DNA from: Cryomorphaceae bacterium
GTDB lineage: Bacteria; Bacteroidota; Bacteroidia; Flavobacteriales; Flavobacteriaceae
Reading direction: 5' to 3'
Assembly (NCBI GenBank): GCA_018646865.1
Contig: JABGTW010000060.1
Location: 1-64,000, forward strand
DNA length: 64,000 bases
The notes under the pieces were generated by a model. That model was not told the origin of the DNA. It did not search any database and saw only the letters and a program-made list of their open reading frames with translations. Below, piece by piece: positions 47,353-56,979 of this stretch. The position numbers were made by a program, and so were the translations under genes. How positions within the stretch are numbered: the first letter of the stretch is position 1; every line of letters starts with the position of its first letter.

Positions 47353-49065
47353 TTAGATGTTTTGCTTATTTAATTCGTCTACTGCATGGTTTACAGCTCT
47401 TGCAGTTAAAGCCATATATGTTATAGATGGATTTTGATTTCCTGATGATGTCATACAAGCACCGTCTGTTACATAAACATTTTTGACACTATGAATTTGA
47501 TTATTGCCATTAAGAACTGAAGTCTTTGGATTTCTTCCCATTCTAGCTGTTCCCATTTCATGAATTCCATTTCCAAAAACATAATTATTGTCAGATCCTG
47601 TGCCAGTTACATTTTTAAAACCTGATCTTTCAAGCATTTCAATTGCTTGTTGTTTCATATCTTTTCGCATTGAAATTTCATTCTCTCTAATTTTCGCATT
47701 GAAAGTTACGGTTGGGAGACCCCACTTATCAAGTTTATTATAATCTAGAGTCATCTGATTGTCATGGTATGGTAATATTTCTCCAAATGCACCCATAGAT
47801 CCAGACCATTCTCCTTCTTGAACAATAATATCTTTGAATTTTTTACCATAAGCTGCTAGCTCCTCTTTACTGTTGGCAATACTCTTAGATCCTCTTGAAG
47901 CACCACCTTGATATCCATAACCTCTTATGAAATCCTTTCTATTTGTTATCCCTCCTATATTTCTAAACCTTGGAATAAAAAACCCTGCTGGTTTCCTTCC
48001 ATAAGTTGTCTTGTTTTTAAATCCTTCAAAAGTTCCATAAGCACCTGTTTGAAAGTGATGATCCATTAAGTTATGCCCTAATTCTCCAGAGTCATTTCCC
48101 ATACCATTAGGAAATCTATTTGATTTTGATTGCATTAAAATAGAAGTAGATGCAATGGATGATGAACACAAGAAAATTACTTTGGCATAGTACTCATAGG
48201 TTTGATTGTTTTCTGCATCAATTACTCTAACACCTGTTGCTCTTTTTTTATCATCATCGTAAATAATTTCATGAACAATAGAATTTGGCATTAAAGTCAT
48301 ATTACCCGTAGCTTCTGCTGCTGGCAAAGTAGATGAATTACTACTAAAGTATGCTCCATACGGACAACCCCTCATACATCTATTTCTATATTGACAAGTA
48401 ACTCTACCCAGACCTGGTTTTGTTCCCTCTGTAATATGGGCAGTTCTAGCATTTGAGAGTATTCTTCCATCATTAAAGTTATTAGCAATACTCTTTCTCA
48501 TATGATTTTCCAGAACATTCAAATCAAATGGTTTTAAGAATTTTCCGTCTGGAAATTGTGCAAGACCTTCTGGTCTTCCTTGAACTCCAATATATTGTTC
48601 AACATAGTCATACCATGGGGATATATCTTTATATCGTATCGGCCAGTCAACTGCTATTCCATCTTTTAAATTTGCTTCAAAATCAAATTCGCTTAATCTA
48701 TACGTGTGTCTTCCCCATGTTAATGATCTTCCACCAACATGATATCCTCTAATCCAGTTAAATTTATTTTCATCATCATTATATGGATGCTCCATATCAT
48801 CAACAAAAAAATGTCTGGATGATTCTGTATTAACATATCCTGTTCTACTTTGTTTTGGTTGTCTTTTATATGCCTCTTGGGTTATAGTATCTCCACCCTT
48901 AAAATCCCAAGGATCCATATTTGCTGTGTGATAATCATCAATATGATTAATCATTCTTCCTCTTTCAAGCACAAGAGTCTTTAACCCTTTCTCCGTAAGT
49001 TCTTTTGCAGCCCATCCTCCACTTATTCCAGTACCTACAACAATGGCATCAAATTTGTTTTCCAT
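47353..49065 (-). CDS. GMC-family FAD-dependent oxidoreductase (sugar dehydrogenase large subunit)
   Basis: AIVVGTGISGGWAAKELTEKGLKTLVLERG; CMRGCPYGAYFSS; NPSITYMALTARA; start moved to 49065. Confidence 0.93.
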   Translation of the reverse strand: MENKFDAIVVGTGISGGWAAKELTEKGLKTLVLERGRMINHIDDYHTANMDPWDFKGGDTITQEAYKRQPKQSRTGYVNTESSRHFFVDDMEHPYNDDENKFNWIRGYHVGGRSLTWGRHTYRLSEFDFEANLKDGIAVDWPIRYKDISPWYDYVEQYIGVQGRPEGLAQFPDGKFLKPFDLNVLENHMRKSIANNFNDGRILSNARTAHITEGTKPGLGRVTCQYRNRCMRGCPYGAYFSSNSSTLPAAEATGNMTLMPNSIVHEIIYDDDKKRATGVRVIDAENNQTYEYYAKVIFLCSSSIASTSILMQSKSNRFPNGMGNDSGELGHNLMDHHFQTGAYGTFEGFKNKTTYGRKPAGFFIPRFRNIGGITNRKDFIRGYGYQGGASRGSKSIANSKEELAAYGKKFKDIIVQEGEWSGSMGAFGEILPYHDNQMTLDYNKLDKWGLPTVTFNAKIRENEISMRKDMKQQAIEMLERSGFKNVTGTGSDNNYVFGNGIHEMGTARMGRNPKTSVLNGNNQIHSVKNVYVTDGACMTSSGNQNPSITYMALTARAVNHAVDELNKQNI

Positions 49066-49167
49066 TTTTTCTAAATTAGAAATCATTTCTAATTTAAACA
49101 TTAAATAATTTAAATCGTAATTAATTATTTAAATTTATATTTATAGTAATATATAAACCTCACAAAT

Positions 49168-50118
49168 ATGAAAAGGAAAGAATTTATAAAGTTAGCCTCA
49201 ACAGGAGCTCTTGGAATGTCATCATTAGGATACTTATCCTGTGGTAGTCCAAAAGAAATTTTTTTTAAGTTATCCCTTGCGCAATGGTCACTTCATAAAG
49301 CAATACAGGGAGGGGAAATGTCACCTTATCTTTTTGCTGAAAAATCTAAAGAACTTGGATTCGCTGGTTTAGAATATGTAAATCAACTTTATGACGATGT
49401 AATGAAAAGTGATGATAAGTCTACTAGTGTAAAGAGATTTATTGCAAAGAATAATCAGCTTGCTACTGATAATGGAATGGAAAATGTATTAATAATGATT
49501 GACGAAGAAGGAGATCTAGCTAATGAAGATGAACAACAAAGGCTAAAGTCAATTGATAACCATAAATTATGGATTGATACTGCTGCTGAAATGAATTGTT
49601 CTTCTGTAAGATTAAACTTATATGGTTCGAAGGATGTTGAAATATGGAAAGCTCTTTCTATAGAAAGTCTATCTCAATTAGGAGATCATGCAAAGGGAAC
49701 TGGTATAAATGTAATTGTCGAAAATCATGGTAGAATAACATCTAATATACCTGAGCTGATGAATGCTATTAATGGTGTTAATATGAATAATGTGGGAACA
49801 CTTCCTGACTTTGGAAATTTCTGTATGGCTGATGAAGGGTATGGTTCTGTTTTTGATGGAACGTGTGAAATAGCTTATGATTTTTATAAAGGAGTTGAGG
49901 AGATGATGCCAAAGGCATTTGCTGTCAGTGCTAAATCTAATGACTTTGATGAAAATGGTGATGAAAAAACTATTGATTATATGAAAATGTTGAAGATTGT
50001 AAAAAGCTTTGGATATACTGGTTATATTGGAGTTGAATATGAGGGTGAAAGATTATCTGAAGTTGAAGGGATTAAAGCAACTAGAGATCTATTAATTAAA
50101 GTTGGTCAATCAATTTAA
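49168..50118 (+). CDS. Exported TIM-barrel sugar phosphate isomerase/epimerase-like protein
   Basis: MKRKEFIKLASTGALGMSSLGYLSCG signal; GYTGYIGVEYEG. Confidence 0.85.
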   Translation: MKRKEFIKLASTGALGMSSLGYLSCGSPKEIFFKLSLAQWSLHKAIQGGEMSPYLFAEKSKELGFAGLEYVNQLYDDVMKSDDKSTSVKRFIAKNNQLATDNGMENVLIMIDEEGDLANEDEQQRLKSIDNHKLWIDTAAEMNCSSVRLNLYGSKDVEIWKALSIESLSQLGDHAKGTGINVIVENHGRITSNIPELMNAINGVNMNNVGTLPDFGNFCMADEGYGSVFDGTCEIAYDFYKGVEEMMPKAFAVSAKSNDFDENGDEKTIDYMKMLKIVKSFGYTGYIGVEYEGERLSEVEGIKATRDLLIKVGQSI

Positions 50119-50124
50119 TTTAAG

Positions 50125-51333
50125 ATGACTAAAACAATAAACTTAAAGTTAAGTATAATGATGTTCCTTGAGTTCTTTATCTGGGGATGTTGGTTTGTAA
50201 CAATGGGTACTTTTTTATCTCAAGCTTTTAGCTCTTCAGGTGGAGATATAGCTCTAGCATATGAGACTCAGTCATGGGGAGCTATAATTGCTCCATTTAT
50301 TATTGGACTGATAGCTGATCGATATTTTGATGCCGAAAAAATTCTTGCACTTATTCATATTTTAGGAGGTGGGCTTTTATTTATGTGTTCTATTGCTCTA
50401 GGTTTTGATAAGTTCTATCCATATATTTTAATTTATATGATTCTTTATATGCCTACTCTAGCATTAGTTAATTCAATTGCATTTAGACAAATGAAAAATC
50501 CATCTAAAGAGTTTCCAAAAATTAGAGTTTGGGGAACTATTGGCTGGATTGTCGCTGGCCTTGTTATTAGTTATGGCGTTGGATGGGAGGCAAGTCAAAC
50601 ATTGGAATACACATTTTATCTAGCAGCTATAGTGTCTGTTATACTTGGTTTATTTAGTTTTTCTTTACCCAAAACTCCACCACAAGCAACAAATGAAAGT
50701 CCAAGTCTTCGAGAAATTCTGGGTCTTGATGCGTTAAAACTTTTAAAAGATTCTCGATATTTAGTATTCTTCATATCTTCAATTCTAATTTGTATTCCTT
50801 TAGCATTTTACTATCAAGATGCAAATCTATTTTTAAATGAACTTGGTATGCAAAATGCAGCGGGAGTTATGACTTTAGGTCAAATTTCTGAAGCATTATT
50901 TATTCTTTTATTGCCTTTATTTTTAAATAAATATGGTATTAAGAAAACTTTGATTGTTGGAATGTTAGCATGGAGTTTAAGATATGTTCTTTTTGCATTT
51001 GGAGATACTGGTTCAAATATTTGGATGTTAATTTTTGGAATTGTTCTTCACGGAATATGCTATGACTTTTTCTTTGTTTCCGGTCAAATTTATACTGATT
51101 ACAAAGCTGGAAAAAAATATAAAAGTGCTGCTCAAGGACTAATCGCACTTGCTACTTATGGTATTGGAATGTTAATTGGTTTTAGACTTGCAGGTAGAAT
51201 TACTGACCAATTTGCAATTGATTCAGGGCATGATTGGACTCAAATTTGGACTTATCCAGCGATTTTTGCTGCAGTTGTATTGGTTGTTTTTATTCTAACT
51301 TTTAAAAACGAAAAAATAGAAATTGAAAAATAA
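50125..51333 (+). CDS. MFS transporter, NupG/nucleoside:H+ symporter-like
   Basis: 12-TM pattern; IAPFIIGLIADRYFDAEKILA; IRVWGTIGWI. Confidence 0.88.
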   Translation: MTKTINLKLSIMMFLEFFIWGCWFVTMGTFLSQAFSSSGGDIALAYETQSWGAIIAPFIIGLIADRYFDAEKILALIHILGGGLLFMCSIALGFDKFYPYILIYMILYMPTLALVNSIAFRQMKNPSKEFPKIRVWGTIGWIVAGLVISYGVGWEASQTLEYTFYLAAIVSVILGLFSFSLPKTPPQATNESPSLREILGLDALKLLKDSRYLVFFISSILICIPLAFYYQDANLFLNELGMQNAAGVMTLGQISEALFILLLPLFLNKYGIKKTLIVGMLAWSLRYVLFAFGDTGSNIWMLIFGIVLHGICYDFFFVSGQIYTDYKAGKKYKSAAQGLIALATYGIGMLIGFRLAGRITDQFAIDSGHDWTQIWTYPAIFAAVVLVVFILTFKNEKIEIEK

Positions 51334-52465
51334 AATTAGATTAGGAATTCTTGGAGGGGGTGGAGACTCATTTATTGGGCTTGTTCATAGAATAGCCTCT
51401 TCAATGCATGATAGCTATGAAATTATTGGCGGTGTATTTAATCCTAGCTTTTCAGAAAATTTAAAATTTGCAAAAGAAATAGGTCTTGATGAAAATAGAA
51501 TCTATGAGGATTATGAAAGCATGATAAAAGAAGAATTAAAATTAGATGAAAGTCAAAGAATGCAAGTTGTGTCTATCTTGACTCCTAATTTTCTTCACTA
51601 CCCTATGGCAAAGAAACTTTTAGAAAATAATTTTAGTGTCATTTGTGAAAAGCCTATGACAACATCTTTTGAAGAAGCTCAAGATCTGGAAAAATTATAT
51701 AAATCAAAAAATTTAACATTTGCTGTAACCTACACTTACACTGGGTATCCAATGATAAGACAGATGAAAGAAATGATTAATGACGATGTTATAGGAGAGA
51801 TTCAGCGTGTTGATCTTCAGTATTATCAAGGATGGATTAATCCTATAATTCATGATAAAACAAAAAGATCTCAAACTTGGAGACTTCAACCGAGTAAATC
51901 CGGAATAAGTTGCTGTATTGGAGATATTGGGACTCATGCTTTTGATATGCTGGAATACGTCACTGGTATGGAAGTGAAAGAACTTTTGTCTGATTTAAAT
52001 TATGTCTATGATGATAATCCTCTGGATGTTGATGGTACTATCTTAATCCGATTCTCTGATAAAATTAAAGGTGTTATTAGAGCAAGTCAAATTGCAACAG
52101 GTGAAGAGAATTGTTTTACAGTAGCAATATATGGACGTAAAGGAGGCCTTAAATGGCAACAAGAAAATCCTAATTATCTTCACCACTTAAATGAAAATGG
52201 ACCTCTTAAAGTTTTAAAACCTGGTCACGATTATAACTCTGATTTTGCAAAAATTTCTTCAAAGCTTCCACCTGGTCATCCTGAGGGGGTTTTTGATTCA
52301 ATGGCAAATATTTATTATGGTGTAGCAAGAGAAATTAGAGGTGAAAAAGAATTTACAGGAGAATATCCTACTTTAAACGATGGATTAAGAGGAATGCTTT
52401 TTATTGAGAAAGCTGTTGAATCTCACAATAATGGAAATACCTGGGTCAAATTAAAAAGAGATTAA
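51323..52465 (+). CDS. Gfo/Idh/MocA-family oxidoreductase (TTG start)
   Basis: RLGILGGGGDSFIGLVHRIA; VICEKPMTTSFEEAQDL. Confidence 0.92.
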   Translation: MKNKIRLGILGGGGDSFIGLVHRIASSMHDSYEIIGGVFNPSFSENLKFAKEIGLDENRIYEDYESMIKEELKLDESQRMQVVSILTPNFLHYPMAKKLLENNFSVICEKPMTTSFEEAQDLEKLYKSKNLTFAVTYTYTGYPMIRQMKEMINDDVIGEIQRVDLQYYQGWINPIIHDKTKRSQTWRLQPSKSGISCCIGDIGTHAFDMLEYVTGMEVKELLSDLNYVYDDNPLDVDGTILIRFSDKIKGVIRASQIATGEENCFTVAIYGRKGGLKWQQENPNYLHHLNENGPLKVLKPGHDYNSDFAKISSKLPPGHPEGVFDSMANIYYGVAREIRGEKEFTGEYPTLNDGLRGMLFIEKAVESHNNGNTWVKLKRD

Positions 52466-52466
52466 C

Positions 52467-53519
52467 ATGAAAACAATAAAAGGACCAGCAGTCTTTCTAG
52501 CTCAGTTTGTAGATAAATCTGCACCATTTAATTCTTTAGATGGAATGTGTAAATGGGCTTCAGGACTTGGTTACAAAGGTATTCAAATTCCAACTTGGGA
52601 AAGTTCACTTATTGATTTAGATAAAGCATTTGAAAGTCAAGACTACTGCGATGAACTACTGGGAAAAGTAAAATCTTATGGACTTGAGATAACAGAATTA
52701 TCAACTCATCTTCAAGGTCAGTTAGTTGCAGTTTCCCCAGCATATGACTTAATGTTTGATAATTTTGCGCCAGATAATTTAAAGAAGAATCCAAAGGAAA
52801 GAACAAAATGGGCTATTGAAACAGTTAAAAAAGCAGCAATTGCCAGTAAAAGGTTGGGGCTGAAGACTCATGCAACTTTTTCAGGAGCATTATTATGGCA
52901 CACGTGGCATCCATGGCCGCAAGCACCTAAAGGTCTTGTTGAAATGGGTTTTAAGGAATTAGCTAAAAGGTGGACTCCAATCCTAAATGTATTTGACGAA
53001 AATGGAGTTGATGTTTGTTATGAGATACATCCAGGTGAAGATCTTCATGATGGAGTTACTTTTGAAAGGTTTCTAAAAGCCACTAACAATCATAAAAGAG
53101 TAAACATATTATATGACCCTAGTCACTTTATTCTTCAACAGCTTGATTATATATCATATATAGATCACTATCATGAATTTATAAAGTCATTTCATGTCAA
53201 AGATGCAGAGTTCAATCCAAATGGGAAAAAAGGAGTTTATGGAGGTTATTTAGATTGGTCTGAAAGAGCTGGAAGATATAGATCACTTGGTGATGGTCAA
53301 ATTGATTTTAAAACTATCTTTTCAAAACTTACTCAATATGGTTGTGATGTATGGGCAGTAATGGAATGGGAGTGTTGTATAAAAAGTCCTGAACAAGGAG
53401 CAACTGAAGGTGCAAAATTTATTAAAGATTTGATAATTAATTGCACTGACAAAAAATTTGATGATTTTGCAGGGGGAAATACTAATGAAGAAGATCTTAG
53501 GAATATTTTAAATATATAA
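52467..53519 (+). CDS. Cytosolic TIM-barrel sugar phosphate isomerase/epimerase
   Basis: CYEIHPGEDLHDG; NILYDPSHFILQQLDY; FHVKDAEF. Confidence 0.9.
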   Translation: MKTIKGPAVFLAQFVDKSAPFNSLDGMCKWASGLGYKGIQIPTWESSLIDLDKAFESQDYCDELLGKVKSYGLEITELSTHLQGQLVAVSPAYDLMFDNFAPDNLKKNPKERTKWAIETVKKAAIASKRLGLKTHATFSGALLWHTWHPWPQAPKGLVEMGFKELAKRWTPILNVFDENGVDVCYEIHPGEDLHDGVTFERFLKATNNHKRVNILYDPSHFILQQLDYISYIDHYHEFIKSFHVKDAEFNPNGKKGVYGGYLDWSERAGRYRSLGDGQIDFKTIFSKLTQYGCDVWAVMEWECCIKSPEQGATEGAKFIKDLIINCTDKKFDDFAGGNTNEEDLRNILNI

Positions 53520-53521
53520 TT

Positions 53522-54253
53522 ATGAGAAAATTTATTTATATAATCACATTAATTCTTTTTACTGTTGTTTCAGTTCAATCTCAGCAGGATGAATGGACTT
53601 ATCTTTTTGATGGAAAAACATTAAATGGTTGGCATGAATATAATGGAACTGATGTGGGGGATGCATGGTCAGTTCAAAACGGAGAACTTGTCTTGGCTTC
53701 AAAAAATGATAATCTAAGTAGAGGAAATGATATAGTAACAGATAAGATGTTTACAGATTTCGAATTATCACTTGAGTGGAATATTTCAAAAGGTGGAAAC
53801 AGTGGAGTCTTTTTCAAGGTTGTTGAAATTCCTGAGGTAAATCAACCATATAAAACCGGACCAGAAATTCAAGTCTTAGATAATGATAATTTTTCTGCGA
53901 ACAGATATCATAAAGCCCCTGCTTTATATGATCTAAAGCCAATTGGGAAAATAAAATATAATAAACATGGTGAATGGAATCATCTTCTTCTAATAGTTGA
54001 TCATAAAAATAATATTGCTTCAATTACTTTTAACGGTGAGAAAGTGTATTCATTTCCCCTGTATGGTGAAGAATGGGAAAAAATGGTTTCAAGATCAAAG
54101 TTTAGTAGTGATAGTTATTATGAAAACTTAAGGCCTGATCACCCATTTTTTATTTATGCTCCATTTTTTGGTAAATTTAAAACTGGAAGTATTGGGCTTC
54201 AGGATCACGGTGCAACAGTAAGATATAGAAATATTAAAATCAAAAAAATATAG
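53522..54253 (+). CDS. DUF1080 (3-keto-disaccharide hydrolase) domain protein, signal peptide
   Basis: WTYLFDGKTLNGWHEYNG; GPEIQVLDN; IKFGLQDHG-like end (GSIGLQDHGATVRYRNIKI). Confidence 0.93.
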   Translation: MRKFIYIITLILFTVVSVQSQQDEWTYLFDGKTLNGWHEYNGTDVGDAWSVQNGELVLASKNDNLSRGNDIVTDKMFTDFELSLEWNISKGGNSGVFFKVVEIPEVNQPYKTGPEIQVLDNDNFSANRYHKAPALYDLKPIGKIKYNKHGEWNHLLLIVDHKNNIASITFNGEKVYSFPLYGEEWEKMVSRSKFSSDSYYENLRPDHPFFIYAPFFGKFKTGSIGLQDHGATVRYRNIKIKKI

Positions 54254-54270
54254 TTTCAAATATTACTATA

Positions 54271-54978
54271 ATGAAAAAAATAATTTATTCTATAATCCTA
54301 ATTCAATTAATAAGCTGTAATAACACATCAGATTCTGAATGGGAGTACATTTTTGATGGGGAAACTTTTAATGGTTGGCATGTCTATAATGCTGAATCAA
54401 TTGGAAGTGAATGGTCAATTAATAATGGTGAGTTAATATTTACAAACAACGAAGAATATGGACAAGATCTAGTAACAGATAAAGAGTATACTAATTTTAA
54501 ACTTTCACTTGAATGGAATATTTCAAGAAATGGAAATAGTGGAATATTATATGGGGTTAAAGAACTTCCTGAGTTCGATGCACCATTTAAAACTGGACCT
54601 GAAGTTCAAATTTTGGATAATGAAAATTATTATACCTCAACAGATCTGCACAAAGCTCCCTCACTCTTTGATCTAGTTAGTTCAGATAACAAAAACTTAG
54701 AAGTAAAAACTCATGGGAATTGGAATCATGTTTTAATAAAAATTGATCATTCTAATAATCTTGGAACAATAAAAATCAATGGTGAGATAGCATATACGTA
54801 TCCTTTATCAGGTAACGAATGGGATGAATTAGTGTCTAAATCTAAATTTAACCCTGAAACTACAAGACCCGATGCTACATATGCTCCAACATTTGGAACT
54901 TATAAAACTGGCAATATTTCACTTCAAGATCATGGAAATAATGTTAAATTTAGAAATATTAAAATCAGAGAATTTTAA
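54271..54978 (+). CDS. DUF1080 domain lipoprotein, paralog of the preceding gene
   Basis: LIQLISC lipobox; WEYIFDGETFNGWHVYNA; NISLQDHGNNVKFRNIKI. Confidence 0.93.
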   Translation: MKKIIYSIILIQLISCNNTSDSEWEYIFDGETFNGWHVYNAESIGSEWSINNGELIFTNNEEYGQDLVTDKEYTNFKLSLEWNISRNGNSGILYGVKELPEFDAPFKTGPEVQILDNENYYTSTDLHKAPSLFDLVSSDNKNLEVKTHGNWNHVLIKIDHSNNLGTIKINGEIAYTYPLSGNEWDELVSKSKFNPETTRPDATYAPTFGTYKTGNISLQDHGNNVKFRNIKIREF

Positions 54979-54987
54979 ATATTTATT

Positions 54988-55842
54988 ATGATTTTTTCAA
55001 TGACAGGTTTTGGAAGACAAGAGCTGGATGTAAATGATAAAAAAATTATCATTGAAATTCAAAGTCTCAATTCAAAGTCTCTTGATGTAAATTTTAGAGT
55101 TAATGACTCATTTTATTTTATCACAGAATATGTAAGAAAATCTATAAAAGACAGACTTATAAAGGGTAAGATTGACGTTACTATAGATATAGTTGATTTA
55201 AACGAGGACTATCAAATTCCATTTAACAAAAAAAGAATCAAATCATATGTTGAAGAACTTAAGAAAGATTTTAAAATTGATGAAACTCAAATTATTTCTA
55301 ATCTACTAAGTGATAATAAATTTATTAGTCCCAAAATCTCTTACACTAAGGCTGAAAAACAAAAAATTAAAAATCTTCTAGATAACGTTATTCATGAACT
55401 AATAGAATATAGAAGGATTGAGGGTGTGACTATAACTAAAGATTTAAAAAAGAGTATTTCCACAATTGAGACTAATTTAAAAAAGGTAGTTACTCTTGAA
55501 TCAACTAGAATTAAGGATAAAAAAAATAAGTTTAAATCCTATTTTAATGAGATTGAGGGGGATTATGATAAGTCTAGATTAGAGCAGGAAATTATCTACT
55601 ATATTGAAAAGATAGATATAAATGAAGAACTTATAAGATTAAAGCATCATTTAAATTTTTTCACTTCAGAAATGAAGAAAAAAGATATCAGGGGAAAGAA
55701 ACTGTCATTTATTTCTCAAGAAATAGGAAGAGAAATAAATACTATTGGATCAAAAGCAAATAATTTTAAAATCCAAAGTATGGTGGTTAATATGAAAGAA
55801 GAAGTTGAAAAGATTAAAGAAAATATTTTTAATATACTATGA
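54988..55842 (+). CDS. YicC family endoribonuclease
   Basis: MIFSMTGFGRQE; C-terminal SQEIGREINTIGSKAN. Confidence 0.93.
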   Translation: MIFSMTGFGRQELDVNDKKIIIEIQSLNSKSLDVNFRVNDSFYFITEYVRKSIKDRLIKGKIDVTIDIVDLNEDYQIPFNKKRIKSYVEELKKDFKIDETQIISNLLSDNKFISPKISYTKAEKQKIKNLLDNVIHELIEYRRIEGVTITKDLKKSISTIETNLKKVVTLESTRIKDKKNKFKSYFNEIEGDYDKSRLEQEIIYYIEKIDINEELIRLKHHLNFFTSEMKKKDIRGKKLSFISQEIGREINTIGSKANNFKIQSMVVNMKEEVEKIKENIFNIL

Positions 55843-56414
55843 TAACCAGTAAAAAACTTATTGTTTTTTCAGCACCTTCTGGAGCGGGTAAGACAACTTT
55901 AGTTAAATATTTGCTTTCTATGTTCAATAAAATAGAATTTTCTATTTCTGCTACATCCAGAAAACCAAGAGGTAAAGAAAAAGATGGTGTAGACTATTAT
56001 TTTTTAACTGATTTAGAGTTCAAAGAAAGGATTAATAAGAAAAAATTTGTTGAGTATGAAGAGGTTTATGGTGGATATTTTTATGGTACACTTAAATCAG
56101 AATTAAAAAGAATTTGGGAAGACAATAAAATTGTAATTTTTGATATAGATGTAGTTGGAGGATTTAACATAAAGGAAATGTTCCCTAAAGAAACTCTTTC
56201 AGTTTTTGTTATGCCGCCTAGTCTTGAGATATTAGAAAAAAGATTAATTGACAGGGGTGATATTTCAAATGATGAAATTGAGACTAGAATAAAAAAAGCA
56301 GAAAATGAGTTAGATTTTGCTTCAAAATTTGATAATATTATAATTAATAGTGATCTTAACGAATCAAAAAAAATTGCGTTTTCATTAATCAAAGAATTTA
56401 TAGAAAATGAGTAA
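55839..56414 (+). CDS. gmk: Guanylate kinase
   Basis: VFSAPSGAGKTTLVKYLL; SATSRKPRGKEKDGVDYYF. Confidence 0.97.
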   Translation: MITSKKLIVFSAPSGAGKTTLVKYLLSMFNKIEFSISATSRKPRGKEKDGVDYYFLTDLEFKERINKKKFVEYEEVYGGYFYGTLKSELKRIWEDNKIVIFDIDVVGGFNIKEMFPKETLSVFVMPPSLEILEKRLIDRGDISNDEIETRIKKAENELDFASKFDNIIINSDLNESKKIAFSLIKEFIENE

Positions 56415-56979
56415 TGTTGGTTTGTATTTAGGCACTTTCAATCCTATCCATAATGGCCATGTTACTTTAGCTGAATATTTTTCGAAATTACCAGAATTAG
56501 ATGAAGTATTAGTAGTTATAAGTCCTCAGAGTCCTTTGAAAAAGGAAGAAGGATTAGTCAATGACTATGAAAGACTTGAGATGGCTGAAATAGTTTTTAA
56601 AAAGTTTAATAATGTTCGTGTTTCTGACATTGAATTTAAGATGTCAAAGCCAAATTTTACAATTGATACTTTGAAGGAATTTAAAAAAAGACATAAATAC
56701 AATAAATTAATTTTATTGATTGGTGAGGATAATCTAGTTGGGTTTAATAAGTGGAAGGATTATAAGAAAATTATTGAGATTGCCGAAGTTTATGTATATC
56801 CAAGAGATACAAACCAAAAGATCCCCGATGAAATTCTATCTAATAACAATATTAAATTAGTTGACGCTCCTAAAATAAAAATTTCAAGTAGTCATATAAG
56901 AGAGCTAATCCAGTCTAATAAAAGAATTGATAGTTTAGTTCCAAAAGAGGTTTTAGGTTTTTTTAAATCTATCACTTAA
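56407..56979 (+). CDS. nadD: Nicotinate-nucleotide adenylyltransferase
   Basis: GLYLGTFNPIHNGHVTLA; SSSHIRELI. Confidence 0.95.
   Translation: MSNVGLYLGTFNPIHNGHVTLAEYFSKLPELDEVLVVISPQSPLKKEEGLVNDYERLEMAEIVFKKFNNVRVSDIEFKMSKPNFTIDTLKEFKKRHKYNKLILLIGEDNLVGFNKWKDYKKIIEIAEVYVYPRDTNQKIPDEILSNNNIKLVDAPKIKISSSHIRELIQSNKRIDSLVPKEVLGFFKSIT

Noticed and set aside
56081-56392. 103-aa minus-strand ORF inside gmk
   Set aside because: Antisense shadow ORF of guanylate kinase
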